Part shown: positions 1 to 11,439 of the stretch, one piece after another
How positions within the stretch are numbered: the stretch's first letter is position 1
Layout of the letters: each line of letters begins with the position of its first letter
Assembly: GCF_009017415.1 (NCBI RefSeq)
Contig: NC_092407.1
Coordinates: 2,480,001-2,544,000, forward strand
Length of the DNA stretch: 64,000 bases
From: Aspergillus flavus
Taxonomy: Eukaryota; Ascomycota; Eurotiomycetes; Eurotiales; Aspergillaceae
Direction: 5' to 3'
Notes under the pieces: generated by a model
Database searches by the model: none
What the model was told of the DNA's origin: nothing
Seen by the model: only the letters and a program-made list of their open reading frames with translations
Position numbers and translations under genes: made by a program

Positions 1-1
1 T

Positions 2-382
2 GCTCCCAGCGAGGCTCCCGCCATGTTCAATGCGGCGGATGTGCCGGACGATGCGGATCCATTCTTCAAGGACGCTGCTGCGTACTATGGAACGGACAGG
101 GGAAAGCATGAGCGCTCGACTCAGAAGGTGCCCCCCGTTAGCTACGATCTTATGATTCCCTATGACTCGTTCAACTTCCAGCACCTCATCGCGCCTAGAC
201 CGCTATTGATGATCGCCGGTAGTGAGGCGCAGACGCTTCACTACAGTAAGACGGCAGTGGAAGCTGCGAAGGAGCCTAAGGAGTTGTTCGTTGTGAAGGG
301 CAAGAACCATTTCGACCTTTATGATGATTTGAACGAGTCTGGTCCCAAGCTGGTTGATTTCTTTGGAAAGAACCTTCAATAA
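2..382 (+). CDS. Alpha/beta hydrolase, YcjY/dienelactone-hydrolase-like (3' part only)
   Basis: The reading frame is open from the left edge of the window to a TAA at 380-382, so the 5' part and the true start lie outside; the first ATG inside (position 23) is not the start. The visible 126 residues are the C-terminal third of an alpha/beta hydrolase. A strand reading RPLLMIAGSEAQT is followed by KELFVVKGKNHFDLYDD, the pattern of the YcjY/DltD-N-like hydrolases of fungi and bacteria, in which the late His (the NHFDLY motif) is the catalytic base. The nucleophile elbow would be upstream and cannot be checked. Substrate is unknown; relatives include polyketide-cluster acyl hydrolases as well as general esterases. 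Confidence 0.8.
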   Translation, partial: APSEAPAMFNAADVPDDADPFFKDAAAYYGTDRGKHERSTQKVPPVSYDLMIPYDSFNFQHLIAPRPLLMIAGSEAQTLHYSKTAVEAAKEPKELFVVKGKNHFDLYDDLNESGPKLVDFFGKNLQ

Positions 383-2971
383 ACTTACAAACTGAGATGG
401 ATTGCGCGTTCAATTGTTGGATATGGTTCCATTAACTTGTAAATAGTCAACTAAGAATGAAAAGATTAGCCTGCATCGCAATACGATTAATAACATAGAA
501 TAGGTGGTGCCAAAGAGAACCCATGTACTCTTCTCTTCTGAAGCTCAGGCGTCCAAGAAGCACAACGGTATCACTATAGAGGTGATTTAAAGTCCTATCA
601 GTGATCACAGTGCATCGATCGCCATATCTGCAGTGTTGCTGCAGATTGGGACGGCGATGATCGAGTAAAACATGTCTTAGACGAAAGCACGGTTTGAAAT
701 GACGGATGTGCCTTAGACCCTCAACGACATCCCCCCGGCTGGTGCAAGGGCATAGTAAGTACTTTGGGAGAAACAAGGCATTTCAACTTAGAACATACGA
801 GTACCCAAGACAACGATCACGGTCGCGGTAAAGTAACAAGGCATTAAAGCCAAACACGTTTTAATGAGGAAAATTATATAGGGGAAAACTCACCAACAGC
901 ATACCTGTACAGCCTTTGTTGTAACGGCAGATGCCTAGCTTCAGCATGCCCGTGACTTTCCCGCACTCTCGACAGTCCCATCACGACGACATGGATGCGC
1001 TGTATCCGTATCTGATTTGCCGCACTAAAGGGGTATAGAATTCCCCATAGGTTTCAGCGCGCAGTGATAGCCCTTGCATACTGCGGTAGGGCCATCGCCG
1101 AGACCCGCGACGCTATTTGTCTGCAAGCGGCGAACCATTTCAAGGTATCGTCACTTTAATCCTGGTGGGACTATTGTCATGTGGCGTACTTCGGCCGAAG
1201 GAAGGATCGGCCTGAGGGCTGATCGGTGAGGCTGTTGAGTTTAGGCACCCATTGCGATGCTTTGTTTGGTGGTGGGGGAAGGTGACAATGATCGGCCACT
1301 ATGGTAATTCTTCTCCATAATGAAAAAGAAAAATGAACTAAGGAAAGAGAGAAAAAAGTTGAAATGGGGATAGGATGATCACTAGTCTGCCGGAGGTGAG
1401 ACTCGTACTCATACTGAGTTATATTCTTGCCTGGTATTTGTTTTTAAGGAATAATTAGGTTTCGTGGCTACGATTGGAAATGACAGACATTCGACGCCAA
1501 GATATCTGAGCAAGATCACCATCATTGATCTGCAGATTTCCACATGGTCAGAATAAAAAAGAAAGTCTTGGTGACCAAGGACCTCAAAGAGAGTGGGTCT
1601 TCAAATGACCTTCTGACACGGAACTATTCTCAGGGCCGATGACTTCAACCGGTCACTGGCGATACAAGCTCCCAGGAAACCTATGTTCCCGGCTCAGAGT
1701 AAGCTGAGAACTACGAGTTTTATTGTTGCTGTGTTTTTTGATTGGTTCTCCGCTAAGAACAGCAGAGATGCACGAGAGGACGAGAAAGAATCAGGGATCG
1801 TCAGGGCCTAGGTGTCAATGACGATATAGGTCAGGTCAGGTAACGTGCTGTCGCACTCTTCGTAGTGTTTCAGAAGAGACATACGTCGCCCAAACACATG
1901 GTTAGGACAAATTTTCCGTAAAAAAAGAAAAGAAAGGAAAGGAGCGAATCTGGAAAGGGACGGGAAAGAAACTGTTCTTCAAAGGCCGAGGCCGGGATTC
2001 AACTAGACTAATAATGACAGCCTTGCCAATGCTGGTTAGTCTACTTAAAATGTATCCACACTTGTCGTTGACATAACTATAATTCAAGGAAAAAGAGAGA
2101 CATTCACCATTGCAAGGACTCCATACCGTTGTGGGTATGTGTGTGTGACCTAGAAGAGATGATCAGATCTGGACTATTGACTTGACACCTCCTATTCCTT
2201 GACCTATACCGGCTGGATTCGGCCAGGAAATTAAAACCTGATGGCCAATTTGAAATAGGCCATATGCCCAATCATCCGTATAATGTCAAGCGCATCCCGA
2301 GTTCTCCACTTGGACTTTACTTAGTGCTCACTCATTTGGTATTCCTTGCTTTGAGTTCCGTATAGGATCTTGGACTTCCTGATGCCCAATCGCAACCCTT
2401 ACCAAAGTTATTCACTGACATTCTCATAAGGCTCGGCTTGCACTGTACTTGTTCCTAATTGAGGTCCCTGCATTAACAGTGGAGTCATGTTCGGGAGAGA
2501 GAATAATACGTCATTGGAGCTACCCCACAGCTCAAGACGAGAAACTCGACCGGTATATTGATTCGGGAACAGTATGTTCTTTGGACCAAGCAAAGCAGGA
2601 TTCTGCATCAGAAATTGTTTCACCGCCTGAAAAGTCGGCAGTTTTTACTATCCAGGTAAAAAGATGCGAGGCATTCGCAATCTGAAAGTACTAATACTCG
2701 AGAGGTTCATCCGAGACAAGGAGACAACAAAGGGAGCAAGCATTGACCTGCAAAGTGTTTATTCTTTACCCAATTAGGCTTTGTGGCAAATTGTGGCTAA
2801 TGCCCTCTAGTGGCAATGGTGCATACTTCCCGAGTCGTATGCACACTCTCACAGACTCACAAATACAGTCTACGTACGTCTACCCCGCCACAGTGGCGAT
2901 ATTTGTGAGGCTGAGCGCTGATCGTTGTGGCTTCCACGGCATCCGAAGATAGGAAGGGTGTCTTGATATTG

Positions 2972-2985
2972 ACTCAATATTGAGT
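2972..2985. repeat. Perfect 14-bp palindrome
   Basis: ACTCAATATTGAGT reads the same on both strands. It lies inside the first gene-poor interval, with no gene close enough to suggest an operator role. Confidence 0.7.
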
Positions 2986-5113
2986 GTTCACATAGTTGAA
3001 ACTAGCACCTTGCTTAACCGCACTATATCTTGTGATATCTTCATAGTTGCTAGGCATCAACTTCTCGATTAGTCCGCTAGCCTGTAGGAGGTGTGTACGT
3101 ATACTAGTATACAGATCGTCTTCGTATGTACCAGCATGTAATTTTGCAATTAGCATACAATGATATACACAATGCTCAATCTATCGAAATCAATATAGTT
3201 CCTACCTACCTACATCCTTCCCAATTGGACAACCTTTGTTCCAAGACCGCCTAATCCCTCACCTTGAAAGGAGAATAGCCCCGTCTGTAGTGTGGCAAAC
3301 TTCATCCAGTACCCCTTACGACTGTCAGTCCACCAATTAAGCTACACTGAATAGTACGCATGGGTCTCGTAAACGTGCATTTGCACCTTATGTGAGTGAA
3401 TTCCTGGAAATACCTTCGGGATCATCCCTCAGCGTTAAGTTATTAGGATGTGCCGCTCTTATCCTGCATATGATGGGGCTATAGGACTTGGCGTTTATAG
3501 CGCAAAGCACTGGTCCATCGATCTTATACTTGACCTAGTAACCTTGTTTTGAGATCATTTCTCGAGATAGATCAAAGAACATATTCTTTGTGAGCATGTT
3601 ATTAGGAAAAGAATCAAGAGCGGGGTATAAAATTAAAAATAGAAATCAAACACTCCCTTTGAGACACTCGACTTCCCTCCAGTACTGAACTGACACAGCC
3701 AACGGTGATCTCGCCTACTACAGCACACCGCTATGCAGTATAGTCACCGCATCAACAGAAGTGCTCAGCTATAGACCTCAACACCCATGATAATTGGTCT
3801 CGAAGACGCTGTTGGGAAATTGTTGGCACTTGAATCTTCCATTCATATCAAGACACAACAGTCCCGGCGGAGATCAACCTAAGGGACCATGGTCAAGGGT
3901 GCAGAACACGGGCGGGATACATCAATTATGTCTGCATCACATTCCACAACCACCGTTGTATCTATCAGATTCTGCCAGGGGTTTAATATATTCCCTATTT
4001 GCATAAAAAATATGCCGTCTCAAGAGCACGTCACGGTAGTGGCAACTCGCTTGTTGCTGCTCACCGCTCATCCTTCCATTCTCTACAACATCACTGGATG
4101 TATACAATGCATGCTTATGCAGTGATGGTGCCAATTCACGTCAGCTTCTGCCTCGAGCGGAATGTCTGGAGCCAACCCTTGATTTTCTGAATCGCCATTG
4201 CTTTTACTAGGAACGTATGTGCTTGTGTGATCCTCAATGACTGGACAGGAGATAGTAATGACTGGGAGGTAAAATTGACTAGATGTCAGCCATGACACCG
4301 TCCATCCTATCCAGCAACGGTATTCGCAGACTAATGCAGTAGACACATGATATTGCAGGATGTGTGGATCTGACTAAAGCCCAAAATCTCCCGTCCACAT
4401 CACGATGTGGCAAATTCCCCTGGACCCCAGCCGTTCAGCCGATATCATATGCGAAGTTTTGATTAAGAATTGAGTTTAATAGAAAGAAACAAAGAATGAG
4501 ACAAAGAAAACCCTTTTCCGATATCGTTTCAGCTTCTTACTTTACCTATTATCATCATAAGCAATTTGGTGTCAGAAACTTGCGGCTGAATCATGGGAAC
4601 ATTACCTAGAAATTTTTCCCTACGTTACATTACAATACCGACTAGGTAAATACATACATACCCATGTACTGTGCACACCTGGGCAGGAATTACCTCAATG
4701 TATGACTTTACGGAGTATACTGTACATACATGCCTGCAGTGCACAACGTGAGATTCTGTGAGGTCAGGGTGTTGCTGCTGAGTCTACTTGTGGTATTTAA
4801 CCTTGCGTGGTGAATAGCACTGACATCTTTACATTGAGTAAGTTGAGCCACAGTTTACCCTACCTATACAATTACCAAAGCATTCAAACTTGCTATATTG
4901 CTGTAGATGTCCAGCGTCACCTGAACCATAAGGACAGAGTAGTAGTCTAGACGTACAGATGCAGATGTGAGTGTCACCAGTTAGATTAACATCCTGCCCC
5001 AGTCACAAGCCTATCCCTAGTGACATATAGAATTTTTGTTCTCGTTGCTTGGATAATTATCAGGTTACAACCTGGAATACTGTGTGACAACCCTAAAGTA
5101 AAAATAGAATTAG

Positions 5114-5137
5114 AAAAAAAAAAAAAAAAAAAAAAAA
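5114..5137 (+). repeat. Poly(A) tract, 24 A
   Basis: An uninterrupted run of 24 A followed by an A/G-rich stretch to about 5165. It could be the tail of an old retroposed sequence or simple slippage; no target-site duplication was recognised around it. Confidence 0.8.
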
Positions 5138-5251
5138 GGAAAAAGGAAAAGAAAAGAGGGAGAGATGGTTCGTACTGGCTCTTTCTTTCCTCCTTTACAA
5201 GTTTCATACAGGAGAATATGTACAGTATATACATGCAAGACAACCCTAAGG

Positions 5252-5277
5252 CAGGGTCTGATTGTATGTAGACCCTG
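5252..5277. repeat. Inverted repeat, 8-bp arms, 10-nt loop
   Basis: CAGGGTCT at 5252-5259 pairs with AGACCCTG at 5270-5277. There is no T-run after it and no gene nearby, so a terminator role is not supported. Confidence 0.5.
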
Positions 5278-5588
5278 TATCATATCCTGTACAACCTCGT
5301 AGCTCTGCTGCTAGCAGCATGAACTATAAAGTGGTTGTTACACAGCATTGTTCTATATAAATACAAAGCATTGACCTCAACTATTACTAGTAGTAGACAA
5401 GGAGGTGAGAAGTAGGAAGAGTAGGAGTGCATGTCACCGTATTGTCACAATCACGAGGAGACAATTATTGATGTAAATTGCAACCATGGTACAGTATGGG
5501 GTTCACTAGGGGAGAAAGATTTCTACAGATGTCTGGAGTGGATCTGATTCGGCGATCGTGTATCTCACTCTTGATGGGACGTCCCCTC

Positions 5589-5604
5589 TTTTTTTTTTTT
5601 TTTT
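5589..5604 (+). repeat. Poly(T) tract, 16 T
   Basis: A run of 16 T within a longer T/C-rich stretch (about 5583-5618), in non-coding sequence. Confidence 0.7.
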
Positions 5605-7306
5605 CTTTTCTTTTTTTACCCTCTTCTTTCCGATTGACGTTAAGGGAATCGTGAGTAGGTCATCCCGCTTTTCAATCTTGTAAAGCGTCAGACCGATCTG
5701 CAAGATTAAACTAAATTAGACATACGTAAGATAAAAAATGAAAACAAACATGCATAGAAAGTGATATTGTCCACTTAATTCATGTAATTTTAATCTCGAA
5801 TCATAGGATGGATACAAGGATCAAAGGAAACTTCAGGACAAACAATATAGATTCCTTTCCTACTCCAGCTCTAAGCCACAACTCTAAGTATGAGAGGTAT
5901 GCAGCTGCACGGATATCTCGAATCTGGGCTTATGGATGGATCCACTACTAGCAAGAAGAGGACACGCGATGACCAAGGCTTTTTTTTCGCCATCCGCTAA
6001 GGGACGGGGTAAGTACCCTCCTCCCTTTCCTGCATCGATCTGTATTGTAGCCTATTTTATTTTATTTTTTTGTTTTCTTATTTTTTGCTTTTCTTTTGCT
6101 TTCCAGGTGTATTTTTCAATTTCATTTTATTATCTCTCTTCCCCTTTCAATACTTTTTTTTAATGATTTTTTTTTCTCTCTCCCTTCCAGTCTGGTCTAC
6201 TAGTTTCTAGGTAGAAATTTTCAAGTAAAAAAAGAAAAGAAAAAGAAAAAGTTTCTATTCTCTTTTCATTATTGATTACATGGCATCGCTAACCTATTGA
6301 TTATAATGATAATAATTTGACCCTCGAAACTAAATAAGGTACCCCAACAGACGGAAATGTCCCGGACAGACCAGATCTGGTGGGATGGTGATTATTGGCA
6401 GGCACTTTATTACTGCACAATTAGCACTATTGGCTATTAAAAAACCACAAAAAATAGCCCAATATCCAGAAATATTATTTATATTTTTATTTGTTCCCAA
6501 TCTATAGCCTACCAACCGTTTCCAAACTCTCCAATTTCTTCTACGGACCTGCCAACGTCTCCCAAGAGTTACTCCATCGGGCAGACCCGTTCTTGTTAGT
6601 CGCACCGAAATAATATACTACAAATCCACTTCAGTCCAGCTCCGCAGGCTGTCTCTTTTTTCTTACTCACTCGGCCGTTTCTTTTCTCCCCTTTCTTCTT
6701 GCCCTTCTTCAGCTTTTTTCCTTTTCTCAAAAAATTGATGTATGTCTCATGCGTCCCGTTTTATATTCTTCTCAGATGGGCCCTCCCTTCTCTAAAGAAC
6801 TATATCTCCGTCGTTTGCCCATTGTACCTCTCCCCTCCCCCTCCTCGGTCTGTTCCATTGTCATAAGCCGTGTCTGGCTTGCGCGTATGTAGATGGACCT
6901 GGTCTAGCAGATGTCTATGAACGAACCTCGTCCTGGAAGAGGACTGGCATTTTCTATCAAAAACCTGTTCCAGTCCTCTCCATCTCCGTCTCCGTCTCGA
7001 CGCAGGGTGTCTGTTTTGCTTCGTCGAGGCAGGAGTGTTTTTTCAAACAAGTAATTTCCCTCTCACCTGTTTCCCAACTCGGTCAAGCTCAATTGCTCTT
7101 GTTGTTGGAAATTGGCCCTTTCACATTGATAACATAAGTCTTGATCCGCCCCACGTACGAACACACGCTCGCGCACACACTCACGCACTAGAGGCTAGAG
7201 GGCTAGGCAAGATATTTTGAAATTAAGGGAAAACAAGGATAAGAGCTAAGATTGCGCTTCGAACAGGAACCCTGAAAATCAGTCGAGTCGTTCGTCCGGG
7301 ACCCAA

Positions 7307-7975
7307 ATGAATTCTTCGCCGCAATTCGATCCAACTGCGATGTTTGGACTTACTGGGACCTCCCCAGGGGCGAATGGTGATGGCTTCGATATCTTCGAAT
7401 GGTACCCCCACTATCAAAATTGCCAGCGTTACTTCCTCGACCATGCGCAACACAGTACCACCGTTCAGGCACTTTCAGCATTCTTAAATATCCGCCTCCC
7501 GTACCAACGTCAACCGCACCCGGTGTTCAATTCTTCCACCGATCACACCCCAACTGCTAGTACCACAACTGCGTCAATTTCCAATTCAAATTCTCCCCCG
7601 TCTGTGTCTTTGATCCCATATATTCGTCGTCTTGTGGCTACGGGAATGGATTTCCCTGGCGTACTACATGGATTCTTCGGTGACGATTGGGGGTCTGGCG
7701 TTGGATTTCTGCATGAGCAAGAGCGTCGTAACTATCTTTTTGCCGCGAAGAGTGGCGGCTGGGCTTGTGTGAAAAAAGATTACGATATCTCCCCCCTAGA
7801 GACCATTCCTTTCTTGCGTCCTTTGCAAGGACCGTTGGATTCAGAGATCGAAGCGGCCGAGAGGAGCTGGAGTGAATGGCTTGCGATGGAAGATTGGATG
7901 GTTGGACCGCGTGCTCCCGACATCCTTCGCGACTCCTCTTCACATATGTCGCGACCCCGAAGTTCGCGAGGTTGA
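7307..7975 (+). CDS. Conserved hypothetical protein, 222 aa, single exon
   Basis: An intact 222-residue frame from ATG at 7307 to TGA at 7973-7975. The N-terminal third is Ser/Thr/Asn-rich and probably disordered (residues about 70-105). The C-terminal half is compact: an IRRLVATGMDFPGVLHG helix, then a DDWGSGVGF loop, then an ERRNYLFAAKSGGWACVK segment and a charged tail. That block has the look of a conserved fungal domain of unknown function; I recognise no catalytic motif, signal peptide or membrane segment. The pyrimidine-rich sequence at about 6640-7030 is a plausible promoter or leader. The neighbours do not suggest a role. Confidence 0.75.
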   Translation: MNSSPQFDPTAMFGLTGTSPGANGDGFDIFEWYPHYQNCQRYFLDHAQHSTTVQALSAFLNIRLPYQRQPHPVFNSSTDHTPTASTTTASISNSNSPPSVSLIPYIRRLVATGMDFPGVLHGFFGDDWGSGVGFLHEQERRNYLFAAKSGGWACVKKDYDISPLETIPFLRPLQGPLDSEIEAAERSWSEWLAMEDWMVGPRAPDILRDSSSHMSRPRSSRG

Positions 7976-10900
7976 CTTTGATAAGACCCTTTTTCTTCAT
8001 TCATATCTATCTTTCCTTCCCTTTTTGGATATCCAGCGCAGAGCGATACTACGGAGTTCTATGGAATCATCGATATAGCGATTCTTTACATCACGAGATG
8101 ACGACCATACGACCATAAAACTTTGAAGAGCGATAGGTTTCGTGGCCCTCCTGTGTAGGAGACAGGCCGGGACATTATGAATGCCACGGGAACAGAATGG
8201 TACTGTTCTAAGAAGTGAATAATAAAAATATATATGCATACACACACCGTCTAAAGTTTTGAGCTTTCTTCTTACTTATCCCTCAATCGTTATCTGAAAT
8301 GGGATAGATACTTTACCATTTTTAAAGGTAGTGTCCGAAGGCCCCTTAATTACGCCAGGGGACGGCGTCTTCCGTTTTGGGCTGAATTCCGGCTACCTGG
8401 TCCTGGACCATTCTGTGGCATGACTACGGGAAATGGACCGAGTGGAAGTCCCCCGGATAAAGTTGGGTTGAACTCAAAAGGGAATGTCCGTATACAACCT
8501 GAACTTAACCACCCATTAACTACACGGTGGTGGGTTAAAGTTTGTGATGAGACCCCACTAGTTTGTGCTGGCCATAAGTGGCAGGTTAAGACTCCGCCAA
8601 CTTGTTCATTCCTTGGTTTCTGGTGGGGAAGACATCAATTCGATCGTGTTTCAAGCTCACATAATCATTAGGGTTGGAAAACATGGGATGCAATGTGGCC
8701 GAGTCCAGCGTACTGCTTTCAGGGTGTAAATTTATATGCGACATAAATTTGATTGGCTGGCCCCCGATTATTGCCTTTCAAAGATTAAAGAGACCTCAGT
8801 CGTTCTCGGCACTGTTTTCTGGAGAGTTCGACGGTGACCAGAATGTGTTTGTGGCGGGCTGAATGGCGGAGTCTAACAATTAGTCTACGGGCCATTGAGC
8901 GTTCGTGGTCGGGGCTCACGGGAGGGATCCCAAACGCCTAACTTAGTCGGGAGTGTATCTCCAGGTACCCGGGATTTGATGGTTAATGCGGCACTACGGA
9001 TCGCTTCCCTTTTAAGCAGCCTAGCAGTTAGTACTCCTGTCTCGGGAGGGCACTTCGGGTGTACTCTCTATACTTTCGTATACGGTACTGTATGATTGGA
9101 CAAATCCAGTTGGTCTTAGGGACTTGGTCATTCGATCTGATGAAGTCCCGATTACAAATACGGAGTGATTATGCCTCCCCACTTGACCCACATAGTCAGT
9201 CAAGAATATTTTCAATCTGAATTGAGCTGGCCCGTTGAGTCGATTCTCACGAGCCAGACTCTGCAATCCTACGCTGTTGTTGGCTTCCTAAATGATGGGA
9301 ACAGTATTTGTTTGGACCCGGCTTGCATCGTTTTCCAGAAATTTAGGTCCATGTTTACATCATAAAGTTCTAGAGTACTAAATATATATCGGACCCTCCT
9401 TATATGTACCTACTTCCTACTTACTGCCTCTCCGTCTCGGGTACTAACAAGTTTGATGATGAAGTGCTGGTTCTGGGCTATGATTCGTCGCGGGTGTTTG
9501 ATCACTTCTACTTAGATGGACCAATTATTCAGATCGTACGGCAAGTCTCCAAGAACTTCACTCTACTCAAGTCGGTTTGACTACTAGAACCCCCTTTTCC
9601 CATCTACTCCTTTTTTCTTCTCCTTTAGCTATGTACCATACCACTGTAATGAAGCATGCCGTAGCTTCAGGGTACGACGTCGGGGCTTGCAAATACTAAA
9701 CACAATTGTTCATAGCGATCTGTACTGTGCACTAATTCTACTGAATATAGTAGTACTACCCTATTGGCCGGCGTGATCAATTCCGTCAGGTAACCGCTCC
9801 ACAAACGGAGCCATGAGATGAATACAAAATTATGGAGTACCCAAAAGTACATACATATGAGTCGCATGGTTCGGAGAATTAATTTCGTTGCGCGTCAGCT
9901 GACTGATCTATCGTTTCCAACGGCTACTTTATTCCAACATGGCAGCAATTTTGTATGTGGGCGAATGCCATGAGAAACATATATGCTACTGCATAGTAAT
10001 TAGAGGCACCTTTAAGGGGTTATTCTAGAGGGTATGGTGAATACATAGTGTGTTTTAACCGTCTGAGGGCACGACGTAATGGCTGTGATATACTATGCCT
10101 ATATTCGAGGTACATACCTACACTTGACATACAGTACATTTTGCCCGACCGACCTAGGGACTATACTTAATTTTGAATGCTGGATTTGTCTTTAATCCAA
10201 ACAATCAGCCATTCAGGAGGACACCTGGAGTGCATAATCGGTACTATATTGCCGACTCGGACCTAATTGGCATGGCTATACGGAGTATAACGGCGTTGTT
10301 TGTGCCTTAGGACGACGGTGACAATTTCGCTACCAAAGAAAAGCCCTTCTACAGTACCCCCATTGCAAAAATATTCACCCACCTGCAAAACCCGTAAACC
10401 CCCTATCGACAACCACAGGGATATTTTCATTACGTCCCACATCTCAACCTGAGGATCGTTTGTTCATCGGGTGGAGAGATCGACAAGGAGATGAGACAGA
10501 TACGCTACGGACACAAGATCTACTTGCCCTTTTTAGTTCTGAAGACCGCAATCTCATACCCGGACTTTCCTTCGTTATGGCTATTTTAGGAAGATCCACT
10601 TTTCTTCTCTGGCTCTAGGAGGAGTAAGCGGTATACCCTCCGACATTTACTTCTTCGAGCAAAACCGTGTGGTCGTTTCCATGGTCGGACCGATTTCTCA
10701 ATCGGCTGTTGTGATTTTAGGATGTACCAGGTTGTGCGATCTCGGCCATAAGGCAAGTCTCTACGTGGGGTTCCGGTAAAACGGATATCGGCCGGGTTGC
10801 TTTACCTAAACCGGGCGCTGAATTGGTTCCGATGGTGAAATTAGATGCTTTGTGGAGGTTTTATTACTCGCTTCGTAAGGCTGTATTGGAGTTGTGTCAC

Positions 10901-11439
10901 TGTAGTATTATTTCTGTTTTCCTACCGAGGTATAGTACCATTAATAACTTAGTGCTCCATAAGCCTATCTAGATTGCCAGGAAACACTGGCAGCGGAGGT
11001 AGAAACCTGCAATTGGCATTGTCTACTGTGTGGTGATGAGCTTCAAATACTACGAGAAAATGCTTGCACCAGGTGGTGATCTATGGGCAAGTACGTTGCG
11101 GTCCCGACTTGTACTCGACAGTATGATGCTGTCAAACCAAATTGACATGATGTCAAGTGTCAAAAAGTCATTATTGTGGCTGTTTAGCGCTTTACCGCAA
11201 CAAGAATGTGGTCATGTGATTGATTACATAAGGTTAGGTCACGTGGATAACGCCTTTGACGTCTCCAAACAATACCCGTGTTTTGTTGATGCTTGAAGCT
11301 TCAGTATGCGACTTGAGCAAAATGCTTGAGCATTGGCACCAGGACTGTGGAGGTGGCTATATTTATTAAACCGGCGATTTTGTGTGTCTGATATGATCCG
11401 CCTGAGGTCTGCGAGGGAAGACAAAAAATTATCGGGAAC
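7976..11439. other. 3.5 kb interval between the 222-aa gene and med5, no gene seen
   Basis: Contains only short open frames without motifs. A near-match to the recurring 9-mer (TACGGAGTT) lies at 8050, just after the upstream stop codon, and an exact copy at 10279-10287, about 1.15 kb before the med5 start. The last few hundred bases should hold the med5 promoter. Confidence 0.5.

Larger units (their letters stand above)
383..7306. other. 6.9 kb interval without a supportable gene
   Basis: Open frames here are short (at most about 110 codons), start at arbitrary points and show no family motif or convincing exon chain. The interval holds homopolymer tracts (A24 at 5114-5137, T16 at 5589-5604), small hairpins, a 14-bp palindrome, one TACGGAGTA 9-mer at 4709-4717, and pyrimidine-rich sequence from about 6640 to 7030 that is probably promoter and 5' leader of the gene at 7307. 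Non-coding RNA or decayed genes cannot be excluded by eye. Confidence 0.5.

Noticed and set aside
8104..8116. CATACGACCATA resembles the 5' end of fungal 5S rRNA
   Set aside because: Similarity stops after about 12 bases and is explained by a local ACGACCAT tandem duplication; no internal promoter elements of 5S follow.
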